Shown here piece after piece: positions 1 to 8,431 of a stretch of 64,000 nt of DNA. Source of the stretch: Parvibaculum lavamentivorans DS-1 (GTDB lineage: Bacteria > Pseudomonadota > Alphaproteobacteria > Parvibaculales > Parvibaculaceae); NCBI RefSeq assembly GCF_000017565.1, contig NC_009719.1:2711001-2775000 (forward strand), given 5' to 3'. A program made the position numbers and the translations under genes. The notes beneath the pieces are model-generated. The model was not told where the DNA came from, did not search any database, and worked only from the letters and a program-made list of their open reading frames with translations. Each line of letters opens with the position of its first letter. The first letter of the stretch is position 1.

Positions 1-1060
1 CATTGGCGGCAATGGCGCCGGAGGCAAGCGGAATGCCGAGCGGCGTGTCGTGCAATTGCAGGCTGCCATTGGCCGAGACGCCGATGATGGCGATGCGGCC
101 CGCCAGCGCGCCGAGATTGGCGCCGCCGGACAGGATGCTGCCGGCCGGGATCGAGCGGCGCGTCGCTTCGCCGCCGAAATAGAGCCGCAGCTCGCCATTT
201 TTCTGTGTAAGCGCATGGAGCCCCGTGCCCGTGATTTCCACGCGCTCCAGGCCCGGTTCGATTTCAAAGGAAAAGCCGCTCTCCGGTGCGCGCACGACCG
301 CGCGATAGCCGGCGCCGCCTCTGGCGACGCGTAAGGCTTCGAGCACGTTCGATGGATAGAGCGTGCCGTCGAGCGCGGTCAGCATCGGCAGTCCGCGTAT
401 CGTCTCGCCATGATCCCGCTCGGGCAGGCTCGCGCCATTGCCGGTCGCCGCCGCCTCGAAGAGCGGCAGGCTCGGTCGCCAGGTCTCGTAGTCCCGCATG
501 TAATGGCGCGGGTCGCCGCCGCTGGGCGTAATGCTGGCGGGGCGGGCAGGCGTGTGCTGGCCGTCGAAGGATGTCTTGCCCGGAACGAAGGAAACGACCG
601 ATTTCGACGAGGAAAGGAGCGCCGCCAGTTCGCGTTCGTGGTTCGGCAGGCCGCTCAGCGTGCGGCTGAAGCCGTTGAACTTCTCTCCGGCGGGGAAAGG
701 AGACCAGAGCCGCAGCAATTCGCTCGTCGCGGTCGGGTCGGCGTCCGCCAGTGTCATGTCGATCACGATGGCGCTCGCGCCCGCGTCGCGCACTTTTTCG
801 ACCAGCATGTCGAGGCGCTTGCGCGGCCAGGGCCAGGCGCCGAAGCGTTTCGCGGTCTCGGTGTCGATATCGACATAAACGGCGTGAGGTCCGCCCGCGC
901 CCGCTTCGCGCGGCAGGATGCGCTGATAGAGGTCGAAGGCCCGGTTCTGCAGGAATGTGCCCGCACCGTGCGGATCGTTGATCGCCACGAATACGCTCAG
1001 CACCAGCACAAGGCCGGGCAGGATGGCGGAAAGTCTGCGGAACGCCGGTGTAGGATTCAT
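1..1060 (-). CDS. CHASE2-domain sensor protein (3' part missing)
   Basis: The reverse strand is open from an ATG at 1060 to the window edge, so only the N-terminal ~353 residues are visible. Residues ~10-27 form one membrane segment, followed by a long extracytoplasmic region. That region has the CHASE2 pattern: a VDIDTETAKRFGAWPWPR-type start and, near the edge, an 'RIAIIGVSANG...DTPLG' stretch ending in a conserved A-N. CHASE2 domains sense unknown extracellular signals and are usually joined, after two or three more TM helices, to adenylate/guanylate cyclase, kinase or GGDEF modules. The effector domain is outside the window, so the output cannot be named. Confidence 0.8.
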   Translation of the reverse strand, partial: MNPTPAFRRLSAILPGLVLVLSVFVAINDPHGAGTFLQNRAFDLYQRILPREAGAGGPHAVYVDIDTETAKRFGAWPWPRKRLDMLVEKVRDAGASAIVIDMTLADADPTATSELLRLWSPFPAGEKFNGFSRTLSGLPNHERELAALLSSSKSVVSFVPGKTSFDGQHTPARPASITPSGGDPRHYMRDYETWRPSLPLFEAAATGNGASLPERDHGETIRGLPMLTALDGTLYPSNVLEALRVARGGAGYRAVVRAPESGFSFEIEPGLERVEITGTGLHALTQKNGELRLYFGGEATRRSIPAGSILSGGANLGALAGRIAIIGVSANGSLQLHDTPLGIPLASGAIAAN

Positions 1061-1225
1061 GTCTCTACTTGCCCCGACACCCGGACGCAGGTGCAGGGAT
1101 TGCCCCAAATTGAACCTTCCGGCTCCACCGCGTCCCGTTATGGAACGTGGAAAGGAGCCGTCAGTTCCACCGTTGCAGCTTTCGTTCCAGAGTTCCGGGC
1201 CGCAAGGGGGCAGTCGAGAGCGGGC

Positions 1226-1624
1226 TTATTCCGCGCCGGTTTCGGATTTGAGATAGGCGATCAGGCTGGCGCGGTCCTCTTCCTTCTTGAGGCCCGGGAA
1301 AGCCATGTTCGTGCCGGGAACCATGGCAGCCGGCTTTTCGAGATAGACCGACAGGGTCTCTTCCGACCAGACCAGGCCCTCGGCGCCTTTTGCCGTCATC
1401 GCCTTGGAGAATTTCACGCCTTCCTTGGTGCCGGCGGTGCGGCCGAATACGCCGTGAAGGTTCGGGCCGATGCCGTCCTTGCCGCCTTCCTCGAGGGTAT
1501 GGCAAGCCTTGCAGCGGGCGAAGATCTTCTTGCCGTCCGCGAGGTCCGGCCCTTCGGCCAGCGCGGCGCCCGAAATGGTCATGGCAAGGGAAATCGCTGC
1601 AAATCCGTGGAACAGGTCGCGCAT
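1226..1624 (-). CDS. Secreted class I cytochrome c
   Basis: This 132-residue protein has a signal peptide (residues 1-23, ending ALA) and one heme-binding CKACH motif at residues 38-42. An 'MVPGTNM' stretch supplies the distal methionine (M107), as in mitochondrial-type cytochrome c2/c550 electron carriers. It should act in the periplasm, shuttling electrons between respiratory complexes or to an oxidase. The ATG at 1624 is chosen over an upstream ATG at 1645 because GGAG lies 6 bases before it and the predicted signal peptide then starts cleanly with MRD. It is monocistronic and its neighbours do not identify a partner. Confidence 0.9.
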   Translation of the reverse strand: MRDLFHGFAAISLAMTISGAALAEGPDLADGKKIFARCKACHTLEEGGKDGIGPNLHGVFGRTAGTKEGVKFSKAMTAKGAEGLVWSEETLSVYLEKPAAMVPGTNMAFPGLKKEEDRASLIAYLKSETGAE

Positions 1625-1775
1625 GGTAACTCCTTCAATCAACACCGTTTCCGCCGAAAAAACCGCCGGCGCGGAACGGAACTTACCCTATTTCGCTGTA
1701 ATGGGAACGCCATGTGACAAGCTGGCGCGGCAAAGGCATATTTAAGGGGAGAGCGGACGCTGGATTGGGGGAAGA

Positions 1776-2939
1776 TTGGCCGAGGCGAATAATCCGAGGG
1801 AGATGGCGGGCGCGCCTGCTTCCTGTCATATCGAGGCCGACGGCAATGTCCTTCGCATCGAGGCGGCGGGGGACTGGTCTATCGTCCATCTCGATCCCGT
1901 GGATCGCCAGCTCCGTGCCATCGGTGCCCGGCCCGGCACGGGCCGCGCGATTATCGGCTTCAAGGACATCACCCGCTTCGACACCGCCGCCGCCGCCATT
2001 CTCGGCCGCACCGCCGCCCATCTCGGCGAGCAGGGCATCAAGGTCGATTTCGAGGATGTCAGCGATGCCCAGCGCCTCCTTCTCGACAAGATCGATTCCT
2101 GCGGCATGCCTGAGCCGGCTCATGTGCCGTGGCGGCCGCTTCATATTCAGATCATCGATAAGATCGGCGCCACCATGCGCGACATCGGCGCCGAGGGGCT
2201 CGCCATGCTCGGCTTCGTCGGCGCGGTCATGGCGACGGCAGGGCGCACCATCGCCCGTCCGAGCCGGCTCCGCTGGACGCCCTTCGTGCACCATATGGAA
2301 AAGGCGGGTTTCGACGCGCTGCCGCTCGTCTGCCTGCTGACTTTCCTGATCGGCGCGGTCGTGGCGCAGCAGGGCGCGGTCCAGCTCCGCCAGTTCGGCG
2401 CGGAAGTCTTCACGGTCAATCTCATCGCGATCATCTTTCTGCGCGAGGTCGGGCTTCTTCTCACCGCGATCATCGTGGCGGGCCGCTCCGGCAGCGCCTT
2501 CACCGCCGAGATCGGCTCGATGAAGATGCGCGAGGAAATCGACGCCATGCGCACCCTCGGCCTCGATCCGATGGAGATGCTGGTGCTGCCGCGCGTGCTC
2601 GCGCTCATGGTCACGCTGCCGCTTCTCACCTTCGTCGCCGACATCATGGGGCTGATCGGTGGCGGTCTCGTCGTCCAGGTCATGCTGGACATGCCCCCCG
2701 GCGTCTATATCAGCCGCGTGCAGGAGGCGGTCGGCTTCTGGACCTTCGGTGTCGGTCTCGTGAAGGCCCCCTTCATGGCCGTCGTCATCGCGCTTGTCGG
2801 CTGCCGCTCGGGCCTTTCCGTTACCGGCAGCGCGGAATCGGTCGGCGCCATGACCACGCGTTCGGTCGTCCGGTCGATCTTCCTCGTCATCATTCTCGAT
2901 GCGCTCTTCGCAATGTTCTTCACGGCGGTGGGCATATGA
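1776..2939 (+). CDS. MlaE-family ABC transporter permease with N-terminal STAS-like domain
   Basis: This is the inner-membrane permease of an Mla-type phospholipid/hydrophobic-molecule transporter. Residues ~1-110 look like a STAS domain ('GFKDITRFDTAAAA'). The rest is the MlaE fold, with several TM helices and the conserved 'RSGSAFTAEIGSMKMREEIDAMRTLGLDP' region (residues ~245-275). In E. coli the STAS function is a separate protein, MlaB; here it is fused. The TTG at 1776 follows a GGGGGAAG ribosome site. An ATG at 1803 is possible but its GGGAG is immediately adjacent, which is too close. It overlaps the ATPase gene by ATGA and heads a four-gene operon. Confidence 0.88.
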   Translation: MAEANNPREMAGAPASCHIEADGNVLRIEAAGDWSIVHLDPVDRQLRAIGARPGTGRAIIGFKDITRFDTAAAAILGRTAAHLGEQGIKVDFEDVSDAQRLLLDKIDSCGMPEPAHVPWRPLHIQIIDKIGATMRDIGAEGLAMLGFVGAVMATAGRTIARPSRLRWTPFVHHMEKAGFDALPLVCLLTFLIGAVVAQQGAVQLRQFGAEVFTVNLIAIIFLREVGLLLTAIIVAGRSGSAFTAEIGSMKMREEIDAMRTLGLDPMEMLVLPRVLALMVTLPLLTFVADIMGLIGGGLVVQVMLDMPPGVYISRVQEAVGFWTFGVGLVKAPFMAVVIALVGCRSGLSVTGSAESVGAMTTRSVVRSIFLVIILDALFAMFFTAVGI

Positions 2940-3715
2940 GCACCGGCAAAAAGGGCGAGCCCATCATCGAGGTCGAAGGCATCGACACGCGCTTCGGCGA
3001 CAATGTCATCCACGAGAATCTCGATCTCACGGTGAGGCGGGGCGAGGTGATCGGCATTGTCGGCGGCTCGGGCACCGGCAAATCCGTCCTCCTGCGGACG
3101 ATCCTCGGTTTGAAGAAGCCAGATGCCGGGCGCATTCGCGTCTTCGGCATCGACTTCTCGACACTCAGCGAAGACGAACGCCGGCTGAACGAGCAGCGTT
3201 GGGGCGTACTCTTCCAGGATGGCGCGCTTTTCTCGGCCCTCACGGTCGCGGAAAATGTGCAGGTTCCCTACCGCGAGCATCTTCATCTCTCGCAGGAACT
3301 GATGGATGAGCTTGCCGCGGTGAAGATCGCGATGGTGGGGCTGAAGCCCGAGGCGGGATCGCTCTATCCCTCCGAGCTTTCGGGCGGTATGCGGAAGAGG
3401 GCGGGGCTTGCCCGCGCGCTCGCGCTCGATCCCGAAATCCTCTTTCTCGACGAGCCGACCGCCGGGCTCGATCCGATAGGCGCCGCCGCCTTCGACGAAC
3501 TGATCAACGATCTGAAGGAAACGCTCGGCCTCACGGTCTTTCTCGTCACCCACGATCTCGATACGCTTTACGCCACTTGCGACCGGATAGCGGTTCTCGC
3601 GGAGAAGCATGTTATTCTGATCGGGACGATCGAGGATATGTTGCGTAGCAGTCATCCCTGGATTCACGAATATTTTCACGGGCCGCGAGCGCGCGCGGCC
3701 TTTGCAGGCAAATAG
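2936..3715 (+). CDS. MlaF-family ABC transporter ATP-binding protein
   Basis: A 259-residue ABC ATPase, expected to power the preceding permease from the cytoplasmic side. Visible motifs are Walker A 'GGSGTGKS' (residues 43-50), signature 'LSGGMRKR', Walker B 'ILFLDEP' and the H-loop 'THD'. The 'SGGMRKRAGLARAL' signature is typical of the MlaF/Ttg2A subfamily. The start codon overlaps the permease stop (ATGA), indicating translational coupling. The MlaD-like substrate-binding gene follows after 5 bases. Confidence 0.93.
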   Translation: MSTGKKGEPIIEVEGIDTRFGDNVIHENLDLTVRRGEVIGIVGGSGTGKSVLLRTILGLKKPDAGRIRVFGIDFSTLSEDERRLNEQRWGVLFQDGALFSALTVAENVQVPYREHLHLSQELMDELAAVKIAMVGLKPEAGSLYPSELSGGMRKRAGLARALALDPEILFLDEPTAGLDPIGAAAFDELINDLKETLGLTVFLVTHDLDTLYATCDRIAVLAEKHVILIGTIEDMLRSSHPWIHEYFHGPRARAAFAGK

Positions 3716-3720
3716 CGGCC

Positions 3721-4629
3721 ATGGAAATCAAATCCAACAATGTCCTCATCGGCGTCTTCACGCTGGTTACTGTCGTCGGCATGTTCCTTTTTCTTCTGTG
3801 GATCAGCGGCGTTCAGTTCAACCGGCAATTCGCCTATTACAAGATCATCTTCGACGGTTCCGTCTCCGGTCTCTCGCAGTCGGGTCCGGTGCAATATAAC
3901 GGCCTGCCCGTCGGCAAGGTGACGGACCTCTATCTGATGGCGCGCAATCCGAACAAGGTGGTTGCCATCATCCAGGTCGATGCGCGCACGCCGGTCAAGG
4001 AAGACTCCGTCGCGCAGCTTGAATTGTCCGGCCTCACCGGCGTCGCCTTCATCCAGCTCACGGGCGGCAGTCCTGAATCCGCCGAACTTCAGGCACGTCC
4101 CGGCCAGGACTATCCGGTCATCAAGGCCGCGCCGTCCTCGCTGCAGGATCTTCTGAAGAGCGGCCCGGAAACGCTGCAGAACGCGAATGAGCTCATCAAG
4201 GAATTGAACAAGGTCGTCGCCGACAACCAGCGGTCGATTTCCGAAGCACTCGCCAATCTCAACACCATTTCGAAGGCGCTGGCCGACAGTTCGGGCGATG
4301 TCACCACGGCGCTCGACCAGATTGCGCAGGCGTCGCGCCACCTCAACAGCATCAGCCGCAGCGCCGACGGGCTGATGAAGGAAGACGTGAAGGCCTTCAT
4401 CGCCGATGCGCGGGAGGCGGCGCGCTCCTACCGCGAAGTCGCGAACGAACTCGACGCCATTCTGAAGCAGGGCGGGCCGGGCATTGCCAGTGGATTGTCG
4501 CAATTGCCGCAGCTGGTCGCGGAGACGCGCGCTCTCGTCTCCTCGCTCGACAGGTTCGCCTCGCGGGCGCAGGACGATCCGGCGCGATACTTCATCGGGC
4601 GCGATGTGCCCGAGGTGGAAGCGGAATGA
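3721..4629 (+). CDS. MlaD-family (MCE domain) lipid-binding protein
   Basis: A 302-residue protein with one N-terminal TM anchor (residues ~7-27), then an MCE domain (~residues 40-120: 'KIIFDGSVSGLSQSGPVQYNGLPVGKV') and a long amphipathic helical C-terminal part. MCE proteins form hexameric rings that carry phospholipids or other hydrophobic compounds between envelope membranes. It lies directly after the ATPase gene and overlaps the following lipoprotein gene by four bases. The helical tail is longer than in E. coli MlaD and resembles the form that lacks separate MlaC/MlaA genes nearby. Confidence 0.92.
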   Translation: MEIKSNNVLIGVFTLVTVVGMFLFLLWISGVQFNRQFAYYKIIFDGSVSGLSQSGPVQYNGLPVGKVTDLYLMARNPNKVVAIIQVDARTPVKEDSVAQLELSGLTGVAFIQLTGGSPESAELQARPGQDYPVIKAAPSSLQDLLKSGPETLQNANELIKELNKVVADNQRSISEALANLNTISKALADSSGDVTTALDQIAQASRHLNSISRSADGLMKEDVKAFIADAREAARSYREVANELDAILKQGGPGIASGLSQLPQLVAETRALVSSLDRFASRAQDDPARYFIGRDVPEVEAE

Positions 4630-5312
4630 GAGGGGCCATGATGAAGACCGCCATTGCAAAACTGACGAGGCTCGCCGCGCTTGTCCTCGTGCTCGCGCCG
4701 CTCGGTGCCTGCGCGCTGGCCGATGTCGCGAGCGGCCCGGCGCCGTCGCTTTATGTGCTGACGGCGCCAACGCCCGCCTTGCCGGGCACCGCCATGGCAG
4801 CGAATACGCAGCTTTCCGTGCGCGAGTTTCAAGCGCCGTCGGCCATCGACACGGGACGGATCGTCTTCCAGCCTTCGCCGAACGAAATCAAATATTATGC
4901 GGGCGCGCGCTGGAGCGATCGGGCGCCCCGCATGATCGCCTCGCTGCTCGTCGAGACGCTGACGAATACCGGCCGCTTCCCCGCCATTCTCGGACCGGAA
5001 ACGCAAGCCCGCACCGATCTCGCGCTGACCGGCGACATCCGCGCCTTCAGTGCCTTCAGGGATGGGGCAGGCCTCGGCGAAGGCGCAACGAAAGTTCGCG
5101 TCGCCTTCTTCGTGCGCCTCGTGCGCGCGCGAGGCGGCGTCGTGTTGGCGGGCAGGGAGTTCACAGCGGAAGCCGCGTCGGCCAGCGGCAGGATGGACGA
5201 CATCGTCGCCGCCTATAACGCGGCGCTCGACACCGCCCTCAGCGACATAACGGCATGGACGCTCGAACAGTCGCTCGCGGCCATGGCCGACGAAGCGCGC
5301 CTCGCCAGTTGA
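4626..5312 (+). CDS. ABC-type transport auxiliary lipoprotein (PqiC/LptE-like family)
   Basis: A 228-residue protein whose N-terminus ends in a lipobox ('APLGAC', cysteine at ~residue 29), so it should be a lipoprotein, probably in the outer membrane. The body fits the 'ABC-type transport auxiliary lipoprotein' family found with MCE transporters: 'YVLTAP' near the start, a central 'YYAGARWSDRAPRMI' and a C-terminal helical 'AYNAALDTALSDITAW'. It is translationally coupled to the MlaD gene by ATGA. In-frame ATG codons at 4638 and 4641 are alternative starts. It likely forms the outer-membrane end of this lipid transporter. Confidence 0.87.
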   Translation: MRGAMMKTAIAKLTRLAALVLVLAPLGACALADVASGPAPSLYVLTAPTPALPGTAMAANTQLSVREFQAPSAIDTGRIVFQPSPNEIKYYAGARWSDRAPRMIASLLVETLTNTGRFPAILGPETQARTDLALTGDIRAFSAFRDGAGLGEGATKVRVAFFVRLVRARGGVVLAGREFTAEAASASGRMDDIVAAYNAALDTALSDITAWTLEQSLAAMADEARLAS

Positions 5313-5319
5313 GCCTGCC

Positions 5320-7566
5320 TCAGACGAGCTTGCCGATCGCCTGTCCAAGCATCAGGTAGACCTTGCCCGTGTCCGAGGTGAGGTAGGTCTCGACCAGGAT
5401 ATTGTCGCGGTCGCGTGTCGATGCGGCGCCGAGCAATTCCTCGAAGCTCGCCACGAAGCGGTCAACATGGCTGCGGAATTCCGCTTCCTTGCGATATTTC
5501 TGCGCGATCCGGTCATAGAGTTCGCGGCCCGCGAGATTGTAGAGCCGCCGCGTGAAGACGTTGCGCTCGCCCGCCTGGTAGCGTTGCCAGAGTTCCGGCG
5601 GCGGGCTCTGCTCCAGCGCCCGGTCGAGATCGATGGCCAGCGCCTGCAGCGTCTCGATGACGTGGAGGGAGGCGCGCTGGAAATCCTGATCGCTGCCATG
5701 GGCGAGGTCGTGCTGCGCGCCGCCACTCTTGCGCTCGGCGGCGGCAAGCAGTTCCGACATGCCCCAGCGCCGCTGCCTGTCGGCAACGCGCGGCAGTTCC
5801 GGCTGCGGTGCCATGCGCTGCGGGAAGGCGCTTTCGCGCGGCAGCGGTGCGGGCGCGGAGCGGTCGAGCGTGCGCGCATGGCGCACCACGATTTCGGCAA
5901 TGGCCGCCAGCGCGCCGATCTGCTCCTCCAGCACGTCCTTCAGGGCCTCGGCGCTCACTGCCGCTTCGCCCGGCAATTCGTCGATGCGGCTCGCCAGTTC
6001 GTCCGTCGCCTCGTGCAGGGCGCGGCCTGCTTCCCGCGCCGTGCCGCCGAGGCGGATCATGGCGGCGTTGAAGCGTTCGGACGCCGTCTCGCCATCGGCG
6101 GTTGCCGCTTCCACCAGCTTGCGCATTTCCTCGGTCCGCTGGCCGATCTCTTCGGCCAGCGTCGTCGTCACGCGCGTCACCTCGTGGTTCATCGCATTGG
6201 TCGCGGCGGTCAGCTTGCCCGTCGTCGTCTCGATCGCTTCGGTCGCGGCGCGGCTGACATCATTTGCCAGTGCGCCTGTCGCCGCCTTCAGCTCGTCCAC
6301 GGTCGCGCCGATGGCGCGCGTCGCCGCGCCCGCCGAGCGGCTGACCGATGTCGAGGCGTCCGCCGCCTCGCTCGCGCCGAGGCGGATCTGGTCGGCGATG
6401 CTTTCGCGCAGCGCCGCCGCGCGCGCCGCCGCCGCCTCGAAGGTCACGTCGAGCCCGGCGCTCAGGCCGGAAACCGCGCGGGAGATTTCCGCCGTGTGAT
6501 GGGCGAGCGCCTTGTCGGCCGCCGTCATGCCGTCGCGATGCGCCTCGAACACGGCCTGCAGCCGCTGATGTTCCTGCTCCAGCCGTCCGGCGGCTTCGGC
6601 AATCGTTTCGCGCTGCCGCTCGTAGCGCTGGCCGATTTCGTCGGCCTTGGACAGCGCATCGTTCGCCACGACTTCAAGCCGCGAGGATTGCCGGTCGAGC
6701 ATTGTCGCCGTCTGGTCGGCGCCCGCGCGCGCCGCTTCGCTTGTCCGCGACAGGGCTTCCGCCTGTTCCGACAGCCGCTTGCTGGCCGCTTCAAGGTCGC
6801 CTTCCGCCTTGCCGGCGAGGCCGCGCACGGCATCCACCTGTTCGCGGATGGCGCGCGAGATCGTGTCGCTTTCCGCGCCCAGCGTCTTCGATATTTCCTC
6901 AAGTCCGTCCTTGTGGCGGTGGAGCAGCTCCTCCATCGTCCGTGCGCGGAATTCGGCGCGGCCTGTGCCGCGGTCGATTTCCTCCACCTCGCGCTCGACA
7001 AGCTCCTTCAGCTCGGCTGCCTGTTTCAGCGCCGCGTCGAGGCCCGCGCGCATCTCGCCCAGTTCGCGGCGCACGGCTTCGGAGATGGTGGTGATCTGGC
7101 CGGTCGCGAAATCCTCCGGGTCCGACAGGCGGATCGCCGTCCGCGCCAGCGCCTCCGACATCAGGCGCATTTCCGCGCCGCGCCAGACCGTCCAGGCCAG
7201 CATCCAGATCAGCGTGAGAGGGGCGAGCACCACAGCCGCGATCAGCCCCTGTTCGAGCGGCGCCAGCGCCTGCAATCCGTCGATGCCGTAAAGCCCGATC
7301 AGGTAGGCCGCTTCCGCGCCGATGCAGAAGATGCTCGCCAGCGCCGCCACGCCGATGATGCGCTTGCTCGGCCGCCGCGCGATCATGCGGTAGAGCGCGC
7401 CGCCGGTCGGGCTGTCCTCGTTCGCGGCGCGGATCGCCAGCGCCGTGTCGGCTTCGGCTTTCGCTGCGGCGTCTGCGGGCGCCTCGTCCGGCACCAGATC
7501 GTTGTTTTTCATGAGCTTTCCCGGCCTGAGCGCCCCCTTCGGCCATATCAAATTGTCGGATGCCAT
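5320..7566 (-). CDS. Large two-TM coiled-coil protein, TipN-like architecture
   Basis: About 748 residues. There is a short acidic N-terminus, two TM helices (~residues 70-92 and 107-127), then ~450 residues of Ala/Glu/Arg-rich heptad-like sequence, and a globular, less repetitive end (~620-748) containing 'WGMSELLAAAE' and 'FVASFEELLGAA'. Two N-terminal TM segments plus a long cytoplasmic coiled coil is the layout of the Caulobacter polarity landmark TipN, so I infer a TipN-like role. The family assignment rests on architecture and recall of the C-terminal pattern, not on alignment. The start is uncertain: ATG 7566 or ATG 7512. It converges on the Mla operon with only 7 bases between stops and diverges from the HPt gene. 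Confidence 0.75.
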   Translation of the reverse strand: MASDNLIWPKGALRPGKLMKNNDLVPDEAPADAAAKAEADTALAIRAANEDSPTGGALYRMIARRPSKRIIGVAALASIFCIGAEAAYLIGLYGIDGLQALAPLEQGLIAAVVLAPLTLIWMLAWTVWRGAEMRLMSEALARTAIRLSDPEDFATGQITTISEAVRRELGEMRAGLDAALKQAAELKELVEREVEEIDRGTGRAEFRARTMEELLHRHKDGLEEISKTLGAESDTISRAIREQVDAVRGLAGKAEGDLEAASKRLSEQAEALSRTSEAARAGADQTATMLDRQSSRLEVVANDALSKADEIGQRYERQRETIAEAAGRLEQEHQRLQAVFEAHRDGMTAADKALAHHTAEISRAVSGLSAGLDVTFEAAAARAAALRESIADQIRLGASEAADASTSVSRSAGAATRAIGATVDELKAATGALANDVSRAATEAIETTTGKLTAATNAMNHEVTRVTTTLAEEIGQRTEEMRKLVEAATADGETASERFNAAMIRLGGTAREAGRALHEATDELASRIDELPGEAAVSAEALKDVLEEQIGALAAIAEIVVRHARTLDRSAPAPLPRESAFPQRMAPQPELPRVADRQRRWGMSELLAAAERKSGGAQHDLAHGSDQDFQRASLHVIETLQALAIDLDRALEQSPPPELWQRYQAGERNVFTRRLYNLAGRELYDRIAQKYRKEAEFRSHVDRFVASFEELLGAASTRDRDNILVETYLTSDTGKVYLMLGQAIGKLV

Positions 7567-7625
7567 GATGGCCGTCAACCTTGCCTGCGCCGCCCCCTCG
7601 GCCAACAGAGGCAAACAAAGAAAGT

Positions 7626-7639
7626 CCCCGTGCACGGGG
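7626..7639. repeat. Perfect 14-bp palindrome in the tipN-like/HPt divergent region
   Basis: CCCCGTGCACGGGG reads the same on both strands. It lies between the divergently transcribed coiled-coil gene and the HPt gene, so it could be an operator for a dimeric regulator. Further right, TTAA at 7725-7728 and TTAA at 7735-7738 are separated by six bases. That resembles a CtrA site, but the usual spacer is seven. Confidence 0.4.
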
Positions 7640-7845
7640 GGCATGACGGGGACGAAAAGACGGGGCGTTTCAAGCCTCGCGGCGGGCTCTTTGGGGCACC
7701 TGGCGATACTTGCGTGTGTAACAGCTTAAAGACGGTTAACCATAAATACAACGCCCGGAATCCCGCGGAAAGCCGCGCTTTAACGAATCGGTACTGTCTG
7801 GCGCGTAAAGTTTCTCCATCAGTTCAGGCGTGATGGAGCGCGGCC

Positions 7846-8232
7846 ATGAAAACTTCCACGGCACAATTGGCCGAACATTCCTCCGGCGTCATTGCCGGTC
7901 CGGCGTCCCGCCGCCCGATCGATCTCGTCCATCTCTCGAAATACACGCTCGGCAACCGCTCGCTTGAAAACGAGCTGCTCGGTCTTTTCCGCACGCAGGC
8001 CGGCGTCTATCTCGCGCGCCTCGTGGAGGCCGCCGACGACATGGAATGGAAAAACGCCGCCCACAGTCTCAAGGGCTCCGCGCGCGGTCTCGGTGCCTGG
8101 GCACTCGCCGAACTTGCCGAAGAAGCCGAAAAACTCCTCGCCGCCGCCGATGCCCGTCCCGCGATCATGGACCGCATCGCCGCCGCCATCGCCGACGTCA
8201 ACGCCTTCATCGACAGCGTCGCGGAAGCGTAA
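7846..8232 (+). CDS. Histidine phosphotransfer (HPt) domain protein
   Basis: A 128-residue stand-alone HPt protein. The phosphorylatable histidine is H73 in the motif 'AHSLKGSARGLG', set in a helical bundle (residues ~25-125). HPt proteins relay phosphoryl groups from hybrid histidine kinases to response regulators. No kinase or receiver gene adjoins it, so its partners are elsewhere. The divergent neighbour is a putative polarity factor, which is suggestive but not proof of a shared pathway. GTCATCCCGG hairpins follow the stop codon and could act as terminator or mRNA-stabilising structures. Confidence 0.88.
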   Translation: MKTSTAQLAEHSSGVIAGPASRRPIDLVHLSKYTLGNRSLENELLGLFRTQAGVYLARLVEAADDMEWKNAAHSLKGSARGLGAWALAELAEEAEKLLAAADARPAIMDRIAAAIADVNAFIDSVAEA

Positions 8233-8240
8233 AAACAATT

Positions 8241-8403
8241 GTCATCCCGGCGAAAGCCGGGACCCATTGGTTCTCCCAGCAAATGCTGCCGGGTTCTGCT
8301 TTCATCAAAAAATAGAAGTGTCATCCCGGGATTTATTCCCGGGACCCATCGGCTTTTTGTTTTATGGCGAAGTGGATTGGGTCCCGGCTTTCGCCGGGAT
8401 GAC
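8241..8403. repeat. Cluster of three GTCATCCCGG palindromic repeats
   Basis: Three copies of a short hairpin repeat lie between the HPt and oxidoreductase genes. They are at 8241-8265 (forward, stem CCCGGC/GCCGGG), 8320-8347 (forward, stem CCCGGG/CCCGGG) and 8379-8403 (reverse, GTCCCGGC...GATGAC). The first and third form a large inverted repeat of about 160 bases. Similar copies occur at 9661-9684 and 31319-31343. They are intergenic and REP-like; here they also lie between convergent genes, where they could end transcription in both directions. Confidence 0.75.
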
Positions 8404-8431
8404 ATCTATATATTTATCCGTATAGAGAGCT

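Noticed and set aside
410-1717. 435-codon forward-strand open frame across the CHASE2 and cytochrome genes
   Set aside because: It runs antisense to two genes with clear motifs (CHASE2, CxxCH), crosses their intergenic gap, and its translation is Arg/Ala/Gly-rich without domain features.
7725-7738. CtrA box before the HPt gene
   Set aside because: The two TTAA halves are six bases apart, not seven; kept only as a remark.
5467-7833. 788-codon forward-strand open frame
   Set aside because: It is the antisense of the TipN-like coiled-coil gene; the Arg/His-rich translation and lack of hydrophobic periodicity mark it as a high-GC shadow.
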